Positions 7,922 through 16,475 of a DNA stretch of 64,000 nt are shown here, piece after piece. Every line of letters begins with the position of its first letter. Position 1 is the stretch's first letter. Source of the DNA: Rhizobium tropici CIAT 899 (GTDB lineage Bacteria > Pseudomonadota > Alphaproteobacteria > Rhizobiales > Rhizobiaceae). The notes beneath the pieces were generated by a model. The model had not been told where the DNA came from and ran no database searches. It worked only from the letters and a program-made list of their open reading frames with translations. The DNA is taken from NCBI RefSeq assembly GCF_000330885.1, contig NC_020062.1, positions 814,374 through 878,373 on the forward strand, in the 5' to 3' direction. The position numbers and the translations under genes were made by a program.

Positions 7922-8725
7922 TCATGCGAAAAACAGGCTGACCGATCCGTAGGGGCCGAAATCGGCATTGATCGTATCGCCATGCCGCGCCTCGATCGGG
8001 CGGATGAAAGACCCGGCGAGCACGATCTGACCGGCTTCGATGCCGTCGCCATATTGCGACAGGCGATTGGCAAGCCAGGCGATCCCGCGCGCGGGCTGGT
8101 TGAGCACACCGGCGCCAAGCCCGGTTTCCTCCACTTCGGCATTGCGGCTGACGATCGCGCCCATCCAGCGCATGTCGATCTCACCCGGCCGCACAGCACG
8201 GCCGCCGGTGACGATGCCGGCATTGGCGGCATTGTCGGAAATAGTGTCGACGATGGTGCGCGCCGTCTTCGTCTCCGGATCGACGCGAAGGATGCGTGTG
8301 TCAAGGATCTCGAGGGCTGGCGTCACATAGTCGGTGGCATTCAGCACATCGAAGATCGAGATATCAGGCCCCTTGAGCGGCGCCTTCATGACGAAAGCGA
8401 TCTCGGCTTCGATACGCGGCTGGATGAAGCGGTCGGCCGGCACTGTCGCGCCATCTTCGAAGACCATATCGTCAAAGAGCACCCCGGAATCGGGGATGTT
8501 GATGTTCAGCGCATATTGCATCGCTTTCGACGTCAGCCCGATCTTCCAGCCGATGGGTTTGCGGCCACTCGCGATCTTCTTCTGCACCCAGGCGCTCTGG
8601 ACGGCATAGGAATCATCCATGGTCATCTGGGGATACTTGAGCGAAAGGAGCCCTGTCTGGACGCGCGTCCGCTCGGCCTGATCGAGGTTTTCGGCCGCGG
8701 CCTGGATTTCATCTTGCGACAGCAT
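7922..8725 (-). CDS. hpaH: 2-oxo-hept-4-ene-1,7-dioate hydratase
   Basis: The 267-residue protein belongs to the hydratase/decarboxylase (MhpD/HpaH) family. It adds water to 2-oxohept-4-ene-1,7-dioate to give the substrate of HpaI. Visible signatures are [12 protein letters not shown] near residue 58, the acidic metal-site region [18 protein letters not shown] near 102-119, and [14 protein letters not shown] in the C-terminal half. Length is typical. The ATG shares a base with the stop of the upstream decarboxylase gene (TGATG), so the two are translationally coupled. Confidence 0.95.
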   Translation of the reverse strand: MLSQDEIQAAAENLDQAERTRVQTGLLSLKYPQMTMDDSYAVQSAWVQKKIASGRKPIGWKIGLTSKAMQYALNINIPDSGVLFDDMVFEDGATVPADRFIQPRIEAEIAFVMKAPLKGPDISIFDVLNATDYVTPALEILDTRILRVDPETKTARTIVDTISDNAANAGIVTGGRAVRPGEIDMRWMGAIVSRNAEVEETGLGAGVLNQPARGIAWLANRLSQYGDGIEAGQIVLAGSFIRPIEARHGDTINADFGPYGSVSLFFA

Positions 8726-9597
8726 CAGCGCACCTCATCGGCGATGGTGTTTCTCAGGATGCCAAGGCCATCGGCCTCGACTTCGACGACATCGCCGGGC
8801 TTCAGCCAGATCGGCGGATCGAAGCGGGCGCCGGCACCGGTCGGCGTGCCCGTGACGATCACGTCGCCGGGCACGAGCGTTGTGAAGGTGGAGATATAGT
8901 TGATGATCTTGCGGAAAGAGAAGATCATCCGGCTGGTACGGTCGCTCTGGCGCACTTCGCCATTGACGCGCGTCGTGAGCGCAATGTCGTCGAGCTGCGC
9001 TGCATCGGTGAAGGGGATCAGCCAGGGGCCGATCCCGCCGGTATTGTCGAAGTTCTTGCCCTGGGTGACGTTGAATTTTGCGTGCCGCACCCAGTCGCGG
9101 ATCGTGCCCTCGTTGCAGAGCGACAGGGCCGCGATATGGGAGAAGGCATCGGCTTCGGCAATCCGGCGGCCACCCTTGCCGATGACGATGACGACCTCGC
9201 CTTCATAGTCGAGCTGCGGGCTTTCCGGCGGCCGGATCAAGGGCTGTTCGTGCCCTGTAAACGACCGCGGAAAGCGGATGAAGAGAGAGGGATTGGAGGG
9301 GGCGGCCTGCCCATCCTTGTATTCCTCATTGCGGTCGGGGAAATTGACCCCGACGCAAATGATCTTTTCCGGCGACGGAATGGGAATCTCGAAGCGGATG
9401 TCGTCAAGTGCGAAATCCGGCTTCAATGATTTGGCTTCTTCTGCGAGCCGAGCGAGGCGACCGGCCTCGATCACCTCCCGCAGCGTCGGCCAAGTCGCGC
9501 CGTGGCGCGCGGAGAGGTCGACGACACCGTTGCCGACCGCAAGTCCATAGCCATGACGGCCGTTTCTCGAAAAGGACAGGAATCTGGGATGGGTCAT
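8725..9597 (-). CDS. hpaG: FAH-family decarboxylase/isomerase of the homoprotocatechuate pathway (HpaG-like)
   Basis: This 290-residue fumarylacetoacetate-hydrolase-family protein has an N-terminal cap (about 1-75) and the catalytic core. The core contains IICVGVNFPDRNEE, the metal ligands in LDYEGEVVIVIGKG (Glu residues), a later Asp region, and the C-terminal GDVIVTGTPTGAGARFDP. In this operon it most likely performs the 5-oxopent-3-ene-1,2,5-tricarboxylate decarboxylase step. Enterobacterial HpaG is a fused two-domain enzyme of about 430 residues; here a single FAH domain is paired with a separate HpaF isomerase. Family membership is certain, while the exact step rests on operon context. 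Confidence 0.85.
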   Translation of the reverse strand: MTHPRFLSFSRNGRHGYGLAVGNGVVDLSARHGATWPTLREVIEAGRLARLAEEAKSLKPDFALDDIRFEIPIPSPEKIICVGVNFPDRNEEYKDGQAAPSNPSLFIRFPRSFTGHEQPLIRPPESPQLDYEGEVVIVIGKGGRRIAEADAFSHIAALSLCNEGTIRDWVRHAKFNVTQGKNFDNTGGIGPWLIPFTDAAQLDDIALTTRVNGEVRQSDRTSRMIFSFRKIINYISTFTTLVPGDVIVTGTPTGAGARFDPPIWLKPGDVVEVEADGLGILRNTIADEVR

Positions 9598-9620
9598 GCT
9601 TTCACGGCCTTCTCTTGACC

Positions 9621-11075
9621 TCAGACGACGCCGCCGAGGCAGACATATTTGATTTCGGTGAATTCCTCGATGCCGTAGCGCGAACCTTCGCGACCGAGGC
9701 CGGAGAGCTTGACGCCGCCGAAGGGCGCTTCGGCCGTCGAGATCAGGCCGGTATTGACGCCAACCATGCCGTATTCCAGGGCTTCGGCAACGCGGAAGAC
9801 GCGGGCGAGGTCCTTGGCATAGAAATAGGAAGCAAGGCCGAACTCGGTGTCGTTGGCCTGGGCGATGACGTCGGCCTCGTCCTTGAAGCGGAAGAGGGGA
9901 GCCACCGGCCCAAAGGTCTCTTCCTTCGCGACGGCCATGGCAGGCGTGACATCGGCAAGTACGGTTGCCTCATAGAAGCGCCCGCCGAGCTGATGGCGAT
10001 GCCCACCGGCAATGACACGGCCGCCCTTGGAAAGCGCATCGGCGACATGCTCTTCGACCTTGGCAAGGGCCGCCTCGTCGATCAGCGGGCCGAGATTAAT
10101 GCCTTCGTCGAAGCCATTGCCGGTCTTAAGCCCGCCGACCGCCTTCGAGAGCTTCTCGGTAAAGGCGTCGTAGACGCCCTCCTGCACGTAGAGCCTGTTT
10201 GCGCAGACGCAGGTTTGGCCATTGTTGCGGAACTTGGCGATCAGCGCGCCTTCGACGGCGGCATCGAGATCGGCATCGTCGAACACGATGAAAGGCGCAT
10301 TGCCGCCAAGCTCCAGGCCGAGTTTCTTGATGGTCGGCGCGCTCTGCTTGTAAAGTTCCGCACCGACCTCTGTCGAGCCGGTGAAGGTGAGCTTGCGCAC
10401 GACCGGGCTTGCGGTCATCTCGCCGCCGATGGCACGGGCCGAGCCTGTCAGCACACTGAAGAGGCCCTTGGGCAGGCCGGCACGTTCGGCCAGGATCGCG
10501 ATCGCAATTGCCGAAAACGGTGTCTGCGAGGCCGGCTTCAGCACCATGGCGCAGCCGGCTGCAAAGGCCGGACCGGCCTTGCGGGTGATCATCGCATTCG
10601 GGAAGTTCCAGGGCGTGATCGCCGCGACGACGCCAATCGGCTGCTTCATGATCAGAATGCGCTTGTCTTTCTGGTGGCCGGGAATGATGTCGCCATAGAC
10701 GCGCCGGGCTTCTTCCGCAAACCATTCGATGAAGCTCGCGCCATAGGCGATTTCACCCTTGGCTTCGGGCAGCGGCTTGCCCTGTTCGGCTGTCAGGATG
10801 CGTCCGAGGTCATCCTGGTTTTCCATCATCAGCTCGAACCAGCGGCGCAAGATGCCGGAGCGTTCCTTGGCCGTGCGGGCCGCCCATTCCCTCTGCGCGA
10901 CTTCGGCTGCGGCAATCGCCTTTTTGGTCTCGGCAGCACCTAGATTGGGAACGAGGCCGATGATTTCGCCCGTTGCGGGATTGTCGACCTTGATCGCATT
11001 GGATGGATCGGCCTCGATCCACTCTCCGCCGACCAATGCGGCCTGCCGGAACAATGTTGCGTCTTTCAATTTCAT
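9621..11075 (-). CDS. gabD: NAD(P)-dependent succinate-semialdehyde dehydrogenase
   Basis: The 484-residue aldehyde dehydrogenase has the GabD pattern: TPWNFPNAMITRKAGPAFAAGC, ELGGNAPFIVFDDADLD with the catalytic Glu, and NNGQTCVCANRLYV with the nucleophilic Cys, and it ends GREGSRYGIEEFTEIKYVCLGG. It oxidises succinic semialdehyde to succinate. Its place between hpaD and hpaG in the same operon means it removes the semialdehyde released by HpaI, closing the route into the TCA cycle. In many bacteria this gene is outside the hpa operon. The spacing to hpaD is 68 bases. Confidence 0.92.
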   Translation of the reverse strand: MKLKDATLFRQAALVGGEWIEADPSNAIKVDNPATGEIIGLVPNLGAAETKKAIAAAEVAQREWAARTAKERSGILRRWFELMMENQDDLGRILTAEQGKPLPEAKGEIAYGASFIEWFAEEARRVYGDIIPGHQKDKRILIMKQPIGVVAAITPWNFPNAMITRKAGPAFAAGCAMVLKPASQTPFSAIAIAILAERAGLPKGLFSVLTGSARAIGGEMTASPVVRKLTFTGSTEVGAELYKQSAPTIKKLGLELGGNAPFIVFDDADLDAAVEGALIAKFRNNGQTCVCANRLYVQEGVYDAFTEKLSKAVGGLKTGNGFDEGINLGPLIDEAALAKVEEHVADALSKGGRVIAGGHRHQLGGRFYEATVLADVTPAMAVAKEETFGPVAPLFRFKDEADVIAQANDTEFGLASYFYAKDLARVFRVAEALEYGMVGVNTGLISTAEAPFGGVKLSGLGREGSRYGIEEFTEIKYVCLGGVV

Positions 11076-11143
11076 GACTGCCTCCTCGCGCTTTCGAACG
11101 TTGGTGAGAGCGGGCGTTTTCCACCCGCTCTCAAGGGTAACGC

Positions 11144-12124
11144 TTAAGGAGCGATAATCGGCTGTGCCTTCAGATCAGGCTCGGCCACTTCCGCACCGGC
11201 AAACAGGCTACCATGTTCGAACCAGGATTTGGGAGCGGGTGCGCCCCACAATGTCTGGCGCTGCGGATCCTTGAGATCCCATTTGATCGGTTCCAGATCG
11301 GGATCGACGGTCTGGTAGTCCGAGCAATAGATCTCGATGCGGTGGCCGTCGGGATCGAGAATATAGAGGAAGAAGGCGTTGGAGATGCCGTGGCGGCCCG
11401 GGCCGCGCTCGATATTGGTGACCCAACCTGTTGTTGCCATCAGATCGAGCAGATCGATGATGTTGAGCGGCGTCGGCACCCAGAAGGCGGTGTGGTGCAG
11501 GCGCGGGCCGCGGCCATTGGTGAAGGCGATGTCGTGGACGCCGCCCTTGCGATGCGTCCAGGCCGCCCAGAGACGGCCGGTTTCTTCGTCCTCAGTATAT
11601 TCGGTGACGCGGAAGCCGAGCTCGTTGTAGAAAGCGACGCTTTCGTCAACATTGGTCGAGAAGCAGTTGAAGTGGTCGATGCGCAGCGGCTTCACGCCCT
11701 TGTAAAGCGCGTATTTCTGATGGATCGGCGGCAGGCGGTCCATCTTCGAATAGAACTCAAGCGGGATGCCGTGCGGGTCGCGGGTGCGGAAGGTCCGTGC
11801 CTGGTAGGGACGTTCGACCCATTCAACCGGCAGGTCCTTGTCCTTGAAGAAATGCGCCGCCTTGTCGAGATCCTCGTCACTGAAGACCTTGAAGCCGAGA
11901 TCGCGGGCTTCGGCCTTATCGGACTTTTTCAGCACGATGCAATGATGGCCGCGCTCTTCCATCGCACGCAGGTAGATCGTGTCGGCCGTCTCGTCCGTCA
12001 CCTGAAGGCCGAGCGTGTCGACATAGAAGGCGCGCGACTTGGCAAGATCGGTGACGCCGAACTCGATGTGGCTGAGGCGCACGATGTTGAAGGGCGGATA
12101 GAGATTGGGTTTCGGCAGGGGCAT
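11144..12124 (-). CDS. hpaD: 3,4-dihydroxyphenylacetate 2,3-dioxygenase
   Basis: The 326-residue type I extradiol dioxygenase has two vicinal-oxygen-chelate domains: an N-terminal one from LSHIEFGVTDLAKSRAFY, and a C-terminal catalytic one. The expected 2-His-1-carboxylate metal site is seen as His151 (RIDHFN), His210/211 (RLHHTAFW) and Glu264 (HRIEIYCSDY). It cleaves the ring of homoprotocatechuate to 5-carboxymethyl-2-hydroxymuconate semialdehyde. The protein resembles the Brevibacterium/Arthrobacter-type HPCD more than the class III LigB-type HpaD of E. coli. It lies between hpaE and gabD in the operon. Confidence 0.93.
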   Translation of the reverse strand: MPLPKPNLYPPFNIVRLSHIEFGVTDLAKSRAFYVDTLGLQVTDETADTIYLRAMEERGHHCIVLKKSDKAEARDLGFKVFSDEDLDKAAHFFKDKDLPVEWVERPYQARTFRTRDPHGIPLEFYSKMDRLPPIHQKYALYKGVKPLRIDHFNCFSTNVDESVAFYNELGFRVTEYTEDEETGRLWAAWTHRKGGVHDIAFTNGRGPRLHHTAFWVPTPLNIIDLLDLMATTGWVTNIERGPGRHGISNAFFLYILDPDGHRIEIYCSDYQTVDPDLEPIKWDLKDPQRQTLWGAPAPKSWFEHGSLFAGAEVAEPDLKAQPIIAP

Positions 12125-12163
12125 TTGTTCCTCCTCTTATGCGTATTTATGTGCGTTGGCGGC

Positions 12164-13681
12164 TCAGCCGCCGAGTTTCTGGATCGCGTGCGGCTTGGTG
12201 GCGAAGGCGACGTTCTTGGTTTCCATGTAAAAATCGAAGGACCAGTCGCCGCCGTCGCGGCCGATGCCGGAGCTCTTGACCCCGCCGAAGGGCGTGGGCA
12301 GGTGACGGACGTTTTCCGAATTGACCCAGATCATGCCGGCTTCGAGATGATCGGTGAAACGGAACGCGCGAGTGACGTCGGAGGTCCAGAGATAGCCGGT
12401 CAGGCCGTATTGCACGTCATTGGCCAGTGCCAGCGCGTCGGCTTCATCCTTGAAGGGAATGGCGGTCAGCACGGGACCGAAGATTTCTTCCTGCGCAATG
12501 CGCATCTGGTTGTTGGCACCGGTGAAGAGTGTGGGCGAGACGTAGCAGCCACCGCCCGGGCCGTTGACCTTCTCGCCGCCGGCGGCAAGCGTGGCACCTT
12601 CCGAACGGCCGATCTGAATGTATTCCAGCACCTTCTTTTCATGCACGGGATGGACGAGCGGGCCGACGACCGTTTCAGGATCGAGGGGATGGCCGACCTT
12701 GATGCGCTTGGCCTTTTCGGCGACGATCGCGGTGAATTTGTCGTAGACGCTTTCCTCGACCAGCAGGCGCGAGGACGAGGTGCAGCGCTCGCCGTTTAGC
12801 GAATAGATCATGAAGACGGCGGCATCGGCGGCGCGCTCGAGATCGGCATCGGCAAAGACGATGACCGGGTTCTTGCCGCCAAGCTCGAAATGCACCCGCT
12901 TCAGCGTATCTGCCCCCTGCTTCATGATCATCGAGCCGGTGCGGCTTTCGCCGACAAAACCGATCGCCTTGATCAGGGGATGTTCCGTCAGCGCACGACC
13001 GGCATCTTCGCCCATACCGTTGACGAGGTTCCAAACACCCTTCGGCAGGCCGGCTTCCTCGGCAATTTCGACAAGCAGGCGGGCCGTCAGCGGCGAGAAT
13101 TCTGCCGGCTTGTGGACGATGGTGCAACCGGCGGCAAGCGCCGGCGCGATCTTCCAGGTCGACAGCATGAAGGGCGTATTCCAGGGCGTGATGATGCCGA
13201 CCGGGCCGATCGGAACGCGCGTTGTCAGGTTCACCTGGCCGTCGGCGCGGATCGCCTTGCCGTCACGCGCTTCTGGTGCGCGGTCGGCGAAGAAACGGAA
13301 GTTTTCCGCGCCGCGCAGGGCGGCCTTGGCCATGAACTTCAGCGACTGTCCGGTGTCCATGCACTCGACAAAAGCGATCTCTTCGGCGCGGGCGACGATC
13401 GCGTCGGCAATCTTGTGAAGGAGTTTCTTGCGCGCGTCACCGGGCATCGCAGCCCATTCAGCAAAGGCGGCTTTTGCGGCCTTTGCGGCGCGATCGATAT
13501 CGGCAGCCTTACCGTGAGCAACGGTTGCGAGCGGCTTCAGATCAACGGGGGATATGGTCTCGAATGTGGAGCCATCATCGGCACGCACATCCTCGCCATT
13601 GACGTGGTTCAGTACGCCGTTATCCTTGAATCGGGCGAGAAAGCCTTCGGCCTTTGCGATGTTTTCCTGCAGTTTGGACAT
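12164..13681 (-). CDS. hpaE: 5-carboxymethyl-2-hydroxymuconate semialdehyde dehydrogenase
   Basis: The 505-residue NAD-dependent aldehyde dehydrogenase contains TPWNTPFMLSTWKIAPALAAG, the catalytic Glu in FELGGKNPVIVFADADLE, and the nucleophilic Cys in NGERCTSSSRLLVE, a motif typical of HpaE. It oxidises the ring-cleavage semialdehyde made by HpaD to 5-carboxymethyl-2-hydroxymuconate. Length is as expected. The gene follows hpaF by 41 bases and precedes hpaD by 39. Confidence 0.94.
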   Translation of the reverse strand: MSKLQENIAKAEGFLARFKDNGVLNHVNGEDVRADDGSTFETISPVDLKPLATVAHGKAADIDRAAKAAKAAFAEWAAMPGDARKKLLHKIADAIVARAEEIAFVECMDTGQSLKFMAKAALRGAENFRFFADRAPEARDGKAIRADGQVNLTTRVPIGPVGIITPWNTPFMLSTWKIAPALAAGCTIVHKPAEFSPLTARLLVEIAEEAGLPKGVWNLVNGMGEDAGRALTEHPLIKAIGFVGESRTGSMIMKQGADTLKRVHFELGGKNPVIVFADADLERAADAAVFMIYSLNGERCTSSSRLLVEESVYDKFTAIVAEKAKRIKVGHPLDPETVVGPLVHPVHEKKVLEYIQIGRSEGATLAAGGEKVNGPGGGCYVSPTLFTGANNQMRIAQEEIFGPVLTAIPFKDEADALALANDVQYGLTGYLWTSDVTRAFRFTDHLEAGMIWVNSENVRHLPTPFGGVKSSGIGRDGGDWSFDFYMETKNVAFATKPHAIQKLGG

Positions 13682-13722
13682 CGTCTATTCCTTTGGTGTT
13701 ATGTCGTCCCACGAAGGGAATG

Positions 13723-14109
13723 TCATTTGCCGCGCAGCCGCGGATGAATGGCGTTCTTTTTCCAGCTCAGCTCCGCATCGATCTCGCGGATCTCCAGCGA
13801 AAGCGCGAAATGCGGCGTCTCGAATAGGGGGGCGAGAACGTCGATCGCGGCGGCAAAGATTGCTTCGCCGGTGCGCTTCTTCTCTTCGTCCGTGCGGCCC
13901 TTGCCGATGCGGAAGTTCAGATCGACGAAGGCGTTTTCCGGCAGCTTGTCGGCGATGGCGTAGTGATCGGCGCGAAAGGCGCGCACCCGCACGGCACCGA
14001 TCTCGAAAAGGCCGGTGTCCAGAACCGTCTTCAGCAGCCGTTTGCAGAGCGCGCCGATATCGGCGCGGCCCTCCAGATTGGCCGAATATTCGATGGCGAG
14101 ATGTGGCAT
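13723..14109 (-). CDS. hpaF: 5-carboxymethyl-2-hydroxymuconate delta-isomerase
   Basis: This 128-residue tautomerase-superfamily protein starts MPHLAIEYS. Pro1, exposed after removal of the initiator Met, is the family's catalytic base. The C-terminal ENAFVDLNFRIGKGR and IREIDAELSWKKNAIH segments agree with CHMI proteins, which act as trimers in the cytoplasm and isomerise the HpaE product. It is the first gene of the hpa operon, with a strong GGGAGGA ribosome-binding site and the operon's regulatory region directly upstream. Confidence 0.93.
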   Translation of the reverse strand: MPHLAIEYSANLEGRADIGALCKRLLKTVLDTGLFEIGAVRVRAFRADHYAIADKLPENAFVDLNFRIGKGRTDEEKKRTGEAIFAAAIDVLAPLFETPHFALSLEIREIDAELSWKKNAIHPRLRGK

Positions 14110-14134
14110 TGAGTCCTCCCGATCTCTTATTTAT

Positions 14135-14167
14135 TTAACACGTTAACAATTGTGTCGAGGATGTCAA
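14135..14167 (-). promoter_or_regulatory. regulatory region of the hpaF-E-D-gabD-G-H-I operon
   Basis: The 54-base gap before hpaF holds TTAAC-AC-GTTAA (14135-14146) overlapping a second perfect palindrome, ACAATTGT (14146-14153). On the minus strand a TTGACA (14167-14162) overlaps the kinase stop codon, but the hexamer 17 bases downstream is a poor -10 and falls in the palindrome. This arrangement fits a promoter covered by a MarR-type repressor such as HpaR. Binding is inferred. Confidence 0.4.
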
Positions 14168-15183
14168 GCGGCTGCCTTGAGCATTCTTGCCATATCGAGG
14201 CTTTCATCGACGTAACGCGACAGACGCTCGGCGCTGTCCGGAATTTCCGGGCGTTCGGCGAGCCATCCGATATATGTAAGGCTCCGCAGCAGCATGAATA
14301 GAGGCAGGCTCGCCAGCGTTGCGTCGGAGAGCACCCGTCGACTGCGATAGCCTGATATCAATGCTTTCTCGATTGCGGGATAGGCGGGTTCGCTGCGGTT
14401 CTTGAGCAGAGTCGTCGCGAGATCGAACAGGCGGAAGCCATGCCCCGCATCGTCGAAATCGATGAAAGCGACATTGCCGTCAGTTCCTGTCAGGAAGATG
14501 TTTTCCCGCACGAGGTCGGCATGGATCAGCCCGCAATCGAGAGTTTGACTGTTCGCGTTCGCAAGGGCGTGGCGTAGCTCGTCGCGCAAAGCCGAGAGCG
14601 CGATGATGCTGTCGGATGGAAGGCCTCGGCAATCCCAGAAGCGGCCCCAGAGCGGCTTTTCGCCGAGCAGCCCATTGATGTCCCAAACCGGGCGGCGAAA
14701 ACGTTCCGGTGGTTCCCACGCATCGGCAAGCGCGTGCATGGTGGCCATGTTCTGCCCGATACGGAAGAAGATTGCTTCCTGCAACTCGACAGACTGCGAT
14801 AGCGGCACGCCACTTTGGCCAAGCGGCACACCATCGATCCAGCTCACCACATCGGCATGCTGCTCGGCAAAATGCCTGTTGGCCGGCAGTCGGACGAGGC
14901 TCTGCTTTCTGCTTGTCGGCACAGGGCTCGGCACATCCAGGCCGCCGAGCTTGAGGGCGGCCATGAAGTGCAGCTCCGAGCGCAGGCTCGTTTCATCATG
15001 ATAGCCCGGGCGATGCAGCCGGAGCGCGGCGAATTGCCCGTCTTCCAATGTAATGCGGAAGACGGCGTTCTCCCGATATTTCATCAGCATGGGCTCGTGC
15101 GCCCGCACGGACCAATTGTCGAGCGCCTCAAGCGCCCGCTTCTGCAAGGCGTCGTGGATGTTTTGCGGCAACTGATCAGCCAT
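14164..15183 (-). CDS. APH/hydroxylysine-kinase-like phosphotransferase
   Basis: This 339-residue aminoglycoside-phosphotransferase-fold kinase has the catalytic loop LIHADLVRENIF with Asp223 and Asn228, followed by the metal-binding FIDFDDAGHGF (Asp242 region). The closest known relatives of such stand-alone kinases next to AGXT2L-type enzymes are hydroxylysine kinase (AGPHD1) and homoserine-kinase II-like proteins. The gene ends a six-gene minus-strand operon and begins 6 bases after the phospho-lyase gene, so the pair very likely acts in sequence. The kinase would phosphorylate the hydroxyl of an amino alcohol, and the lyase would eliminate phosphate and ammonia. The substrate is not proved; the location next to the hpa operon suggests an aromatic amino alcohol. 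Confidence 0.8.
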   Translation of the reverse strand: MADQLPQNIHDALQKRALEALDNWSVRAHEPMLMKYRENAVFRITLEDGQFAALRLHRPGYHDETSLRSELHFMAALKLGGLDVPSPVPTSRKQSLVRLPANRHFAEQHADVVSWIDGVPLGQSGVPLSQSVELQEAIFFRIGQNMATMHALADAWEPPERFRRPVWDINGLLGEKPLWGRFWDCRGLPSDSIIALSALRDELRHALANANSQTLDCGLIHADLVRENIFLTGTDGNVAFIDFDDAGHGFRLFDLATTLLKNRSEPAYPAIEKALISGYRSRRVLSDATLASLPLFMLLRSLTYIGWLAERPEIPDSAERLSRYVDESLDMARMLKAAA

Positions 15184-15189
15184 ATCGCC

Positions 15190-16473
15190 TCACAGGCCAG
15201 ACAGGACGTCGTCGAAGATCGACAACATGTAGTCGGCATTTTCCCGCGTGAACGGCATGGGCGGGCGGATCTTCGTGGCGCATTGGTGAATGCCGATCTT
15301 GCCCATCAGCACGCCGCGTTCGCGCATTTCGTTGACGATGCGGGTCGCCTCAGCGGTTGCCGGCTCCTTCGTTTGCCTGTCGAGCACGAATTCCGTACCC
15401 ATGAAGAGGCCGCTGCCGCGCACGTCGCCGATGATCGAATGTTTCTCGGCCAGCCGCTGGAAGGCATGGCGGGTGTATTCGCCGACATTGCGGGCATTCT
15501 CGATGAGGTTTTCGTCCCCGATGACATCGAGCACGGCCATGGCAGCCGCGCAGGAGACCGGATTGCCGCCGAAGGTATTGAAATAGCGGAACGCCTTGCG
15601 AAAGGCGTTTATCGTGTCGAGATTGGCAATCACGCCGCCAACAGGGTGGCCGTTCGCCATCGGCTTGCCGAGTGTCACGATATCGGGAACGATGCCGGCG
15701 TGCTGGTGACCCCACATATGCGTGCCGGTACGGCCAAAACCGGGCTGCACCTCGTCGGTAATCACGAGGCCGCCGGCTTTGCGTACGGCTGTGACCGTCT
15801 TGTCGAGAAAGCCCGGCGGCAGATCCGGAAAGCCTTCATTGGCAAAGAACGGATCGATGATGATCGCCGAGAATCCGTGAGGTGTGTCTTGAAGCGAGGC
15901 GATCGCCCTCTCGACTTCGGCCGCGAAGGCCGTAGCAAAGGCCTCTCCGCCCTCGCCATCGAGCGGACGGTAGCTGTCGGGAGCCGGCACATGGCGGACA
16001 TGGCCGCCGAAACCGCCAACCGGCGGCATACGGGTCGAGAGCTGCGATACCGCGGTCGTATTGCCATGATAGGTGTGGTTCGTGGCGATGACGCCGGTCT
16101 TGCCGGTCACAGCCTGCGCCATGCGCAGGGCCACGTCGTTCGCCTCGCTGCCGGTGCAGGTCAGGATCGCAGCATTGAGGCTTTTGTCGAAGGTTGCAGT
16201 CAGCCGCTCGACATAGTCGAGAATGCTTTCATGCAGGTAGCGGGTATGCGTGTTCAGCGTCGAAGCCTGCCGCGCGATCGCTTCCACCACACGGGGGTGG
16301 CAATGGCCGACATGCGGCACATTGTTGTAGCAATCGAGATATTTACGGCCGTCGGCATCCCATAGCCAAACGCCTTCCCCCCGCACGAGATGCACGGGGT
16401 CGTCATAGAAGAGCGACATGTTGCGGCCTAAAAGTCGTTCACGGCGCGCGATAAGGGCGGCATTGTCGGACAT
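15190..16473 (-). CDS. class III PLP enzyme of the amino-alcohol-phosphate phospho-lyase (AGXT2L) type
   Basis: The 427-residue protein looks like a class III aminotransferase, with LDCYNNVPHVGHCHP near residue 47, Asp240 in ITDEVQPGFGR and the PLP lysine Lys270 in DIVTLGKPMANGHP. The NVxHVGHCHP and GKPxxNGHPV patterns and the ending of the large domain (FNTFGGNPVSCA) are those of ethanolamine-phosphate and 5-phosphohydroxylysine phospho-lyases, not ordinary transaminases. These remove phosphate and ammonia to leave an aldehyde. The ATG at 16473 was chosen because homologous sequence begins there; upstream extension to 16689 is non-homologous and overlaps the previous gene. It is two bases after the transaminase gene. 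Confidence 0.85.
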   Translation of the reverse strand: MSDNAALIARRERLLGRNMSLFYDDPVHLVRGEGVWLWDADGRKYLDCYNNVPHVGHCHPRVVEAIARQASTLNTHTRYLHESILDYVERLTATFDKSLNAAILTCTGSEANDVALRMAQAVTGKTGVIATNHTYHGNTTAVSQLSTRMPPVGGFGGHVRHVPAPDSYRPLDGEGGEAFATAFAAEVERAIASLQDTPHGFSAIIIDPFFANEGFPDLPPGFLDKTVTAVRKAGGLVITDEVQPGFGRTGTHMWGHQHAGIVPDIVTLGKPMANGHPVGGVIANLDTINAFRKAFRYFNTFGGNPVSCAAAMAVLDVIGDENLIENARNVGEYTRHAFQRLAEKHSIIGDVRGSGLFMGTEFVLDRQTKEPATAEATRIVNEMRERGVLMGKIGIHQCATKIRPPMPFTRENADYMLSIFDDVLSGL

Positions 16474-16475
16474 GG

